35,083 nucleotides of DNA from an uncultured Bacteroidales bacterium (GTDB taxonomy: Bacteria; Bacteroidota; Bacteroidia; Bacteroidales; Muribaculaceae): NCBI GenBank assembly GCA_947646295.1, contig CANSGE010000002.1, positions 1 through 35,083 of the forward strand, in the 5' to 3' direction. The notes under the pieces were generated by a model, which was given only the letters and a program-made list of their open reading frames with translations, was not told the origin of the DNA and ran no database searches. Of this stretch, positions 33,771 to 35,083 are shown piece after piece (position 1 is the stretch's first letter; every line of letters begins with the position of its first letter). Position numbers and translations under genes: made by a program.

Positions 33771-35083
33771 ATGAATTTTTCGAAGCAAATATTATCCCGT
33801 ATTATTATATGTGTGGCTGCCTTGGGGCTCTCTCTCCCCTCGGCAGCGGTAACTCCTGACTGGGTCGAGAACGCCTACCGCACTGCCGAGGCCCAGTCGG
33901 AGTATATGTACGACCGCGTGAAGACCGAGGGAAAGCTCCCCCGGTCTATCAAGCGCGGCTTAGTCGACCCGCAGGACTGGTGCACAGGCTTCTTCCCCGG
34001 CACCCTCTGGCTGCTGTACGGACATACAGGCGACAGCATCTGGCAGCAGCGCGCCCGCAACGCCTGCCATCTCATCGAGAACGAGCGCTTCAACGCCTTC
34101 GACCATGACCTCGGCTTCAAGATGCAATGCTCTTTCGGCACCGGCGTGTCACTCGTGCCCGATGAACACTACCGTGAAATCCTCTACCGCTCCGCCCGCA
34201 CTCTCGCTTCGCGATACAATCCTCGCGTAGGGCTTATCCAATCGTGGGAGGCTGATACGGCACGCGACTGGAAATTCCCTGTCATCATCGACAATATGAT
34301 GAATCTCGAATTGCTCATGGAGGCATGGAAACACACCGGCGACACAGCCCTGCGCGACATCGCCCTCGCTCATGCCGACAAGACCATGCGCTGCCACTAC
34401 CGCCCCAATATGTCTTGCCCGCACGTGGTCGACTACGACCCCTTGACAGGTGAGGTACGCAAATTCGACTGGAATAATGGCTCCGACGACGTCACCGTCT
34501 CCACATGGGGACGCGGACAGGCTTGGGGACTCTATGGCTTCACAATGATGTACCGCGAGACCGGCGACCGCCGCTATCTGCGCCATGCCGAGCGCATCGC
34601 CGACTTCCTCATCAGCCATCCGGGGCTGCCCGATGATATGGTACCTTACTGGGACTATACCGGAGCCGACCGCTCCCAGATCCGCGATGCGGCGGCTGCA
34701 GCTGTAATGGCTTCGGCACTTATGGAGCTGAGCTCCTGGTCGGTCGACGGACAGAAATATTTCGAAGCAGGCGAACGCCAGCTCAAAAGCCTCGCGTCGC
34801 CCGAATATCTTGCCACACCCGGAACTCACGACGGTTTTATAATCAAGCACGCTATAGGCAACTATCTGTGGAATAGCGAGCTGGAGGGAGGACTGTCATA
34901 TGCCGACTATTATTTCATGGAAGCTCTCGACCGCTACCTTAAGCTCATCAATGGCCGCACCCTCTACAATTCCGGCCGCATGTTGCACGCATCCAACGGC
35001 AATTGGTTCATTGAAGCACACGATCCCGCCACCACTGTGACTGAGCACGACGGCATGTTCGATATCACCACTCCCAAAGGATT
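33771..35083 (+). CDS. GH88 unsaturated glucuronyl hydrolase with an extra C-terminal domain (partial, right edge)
   Basis: The open frame from the ATG at 33771 runs 437 codons to the window end without a stop. Signal peptide about 1-26 (SLPSAA, not a lipoprotein). GH88 motifs: LPRS, DWCTGFFPGTLW (69-80), HDLGF with Asp113, IDNMMN with Asp174, STWGRGQAWGLYGF, and YADYYFMEAL near 380. Normal GH88 proteins end about here, but this one continues with GRMLHASNGNWFIEAHDP...EHDGMFDITTPKG, which looks like the start of a beta-sandwich domain of the DUF1961/DUF6250 type seen in other Bacteroidetes glycan proteins (inference from a short stretch). It is the last visible gene of the plus-strand unit. 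It lacks the ~34-residue insertion of the GH88 at 5663-6967, so the two enzymes probably differ in linkage or sulfation preference. Confidence 0.9.
   Translation, partial: MNFSKQILSRIIICVAALGLSLPSAAVTPDWVENAYRTAEAQSEYMYDRVKTEGKLPRSIKRGLVDPQDWCTGFFPGTLWLLYGHTGDSIWQQRARNACHLIENERFNAFDHDLGFKMQCSFGTGVSLVPDEHYREILYRSARTLASRYNPRVGLIQSWEADTARDWKFPVIIDNMMNLELLMEAWKHTGDTALRDIALAHADKTMRCHYRPNMSCPHVVDYDPLTGEVRKFDWNNGSDDVTVSTWGRGQAWGLYGFTMMYRETGDRRYLRHAERIADFLISHPGLPDDMVPYWDYTGADRSQIRDAAAAAVMASALMELSSWSVDGQKYFEAGERQLKSLASPEYLATPGTHDGFIIKHAIGNYLWNSELEGGLSYADYYFMEALDRYLKLINGRTLYNSGRMLHASNGNWFIEAHDPATTVTEHDGMFDITTPKG

Noticed and set aside
1-35083. tRNA, rRNA, transposase, integrase or phage genes
   Set aside because: None seen on either strand. 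The only mobile-like feature is the small palindromic repeat block at 7175-7470.

Overview
The window looks like a chromosomal segment of a gut member of the Bacteroidales (Bacteroidota). The signs are a SusC/SusD pair, a hybrid two-component system regulator, TAnnTTTG-type -7 promoter elements, Bacteroidales lipoprotein signals, serine-type sulfatases and fimbrillin-like lipoproteins. The GC-rich coding sequence and the C-terminal tail of the secreted protein at 4145-5620 would fit Muribaculaceae best, but the family placement is inference.

The locus is a polysaccharide utilization locus (PUL) for a sulfated, uronic-acid-containing polymer, most plausibly a host glycosaminoglycan. It is organised around a divergent point at about 11.5-11.7 kb. 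Reading left (minus strand) from there: the 1325-aa hybrid sensor/regulator (7531-11508); a 560-bp non-coding gap with three ~84-bp palindromic repeats; a GH88 unsaturated glucuronyl hydrolase (5663-6967); an unrecognised secreted beta-rich protein (4145-5620); a strong terminator; and a tightly packed metabolic operon made of an orphan GltD-like oxidoreductase, a gluconate-5-dehydrogenase-like SDR, a DUF4861 lipoprotein and an orphan galactitol-type PTS EIIC permease that runs off the left edge.

Reading right (plus strand): heparinase II/III-like lyase 1 (11734-14331), SusC, SusD and a sulfatase (to 20567). After an AT-rich hairpin and a new promoter come heparinase II/III-like lyase 2 (20693-23308) and an embedded fimbria-like trio: a DUF3575 outer-membrane protein and two DUF6562/fimbrillin-like lipoproteins (23345-26782). 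After a GC-rich hairpin come surface lipoprotein lyase 3 (26852-29356), a PL8-like lyase, a second sulfatase and a second GH88 protein with an extra C-terminal domain cut by the right edge.

Working model (inference): surface lyase 3 and SusCD capture and import fragments. Periplasmic lyases, sulfatases and the two GH88 enzymes reduce them to unsaturated uronates and hexosamines. The inner-membrane EIIC-like permease and the SDR handle the released acid sugars. The regulator senses a breakdown product in the periplasm. The least expected part is the fimbria-like trio inside the lyase operon, which could be a substrate-binding surface appendage made together with the degradative enzymes.
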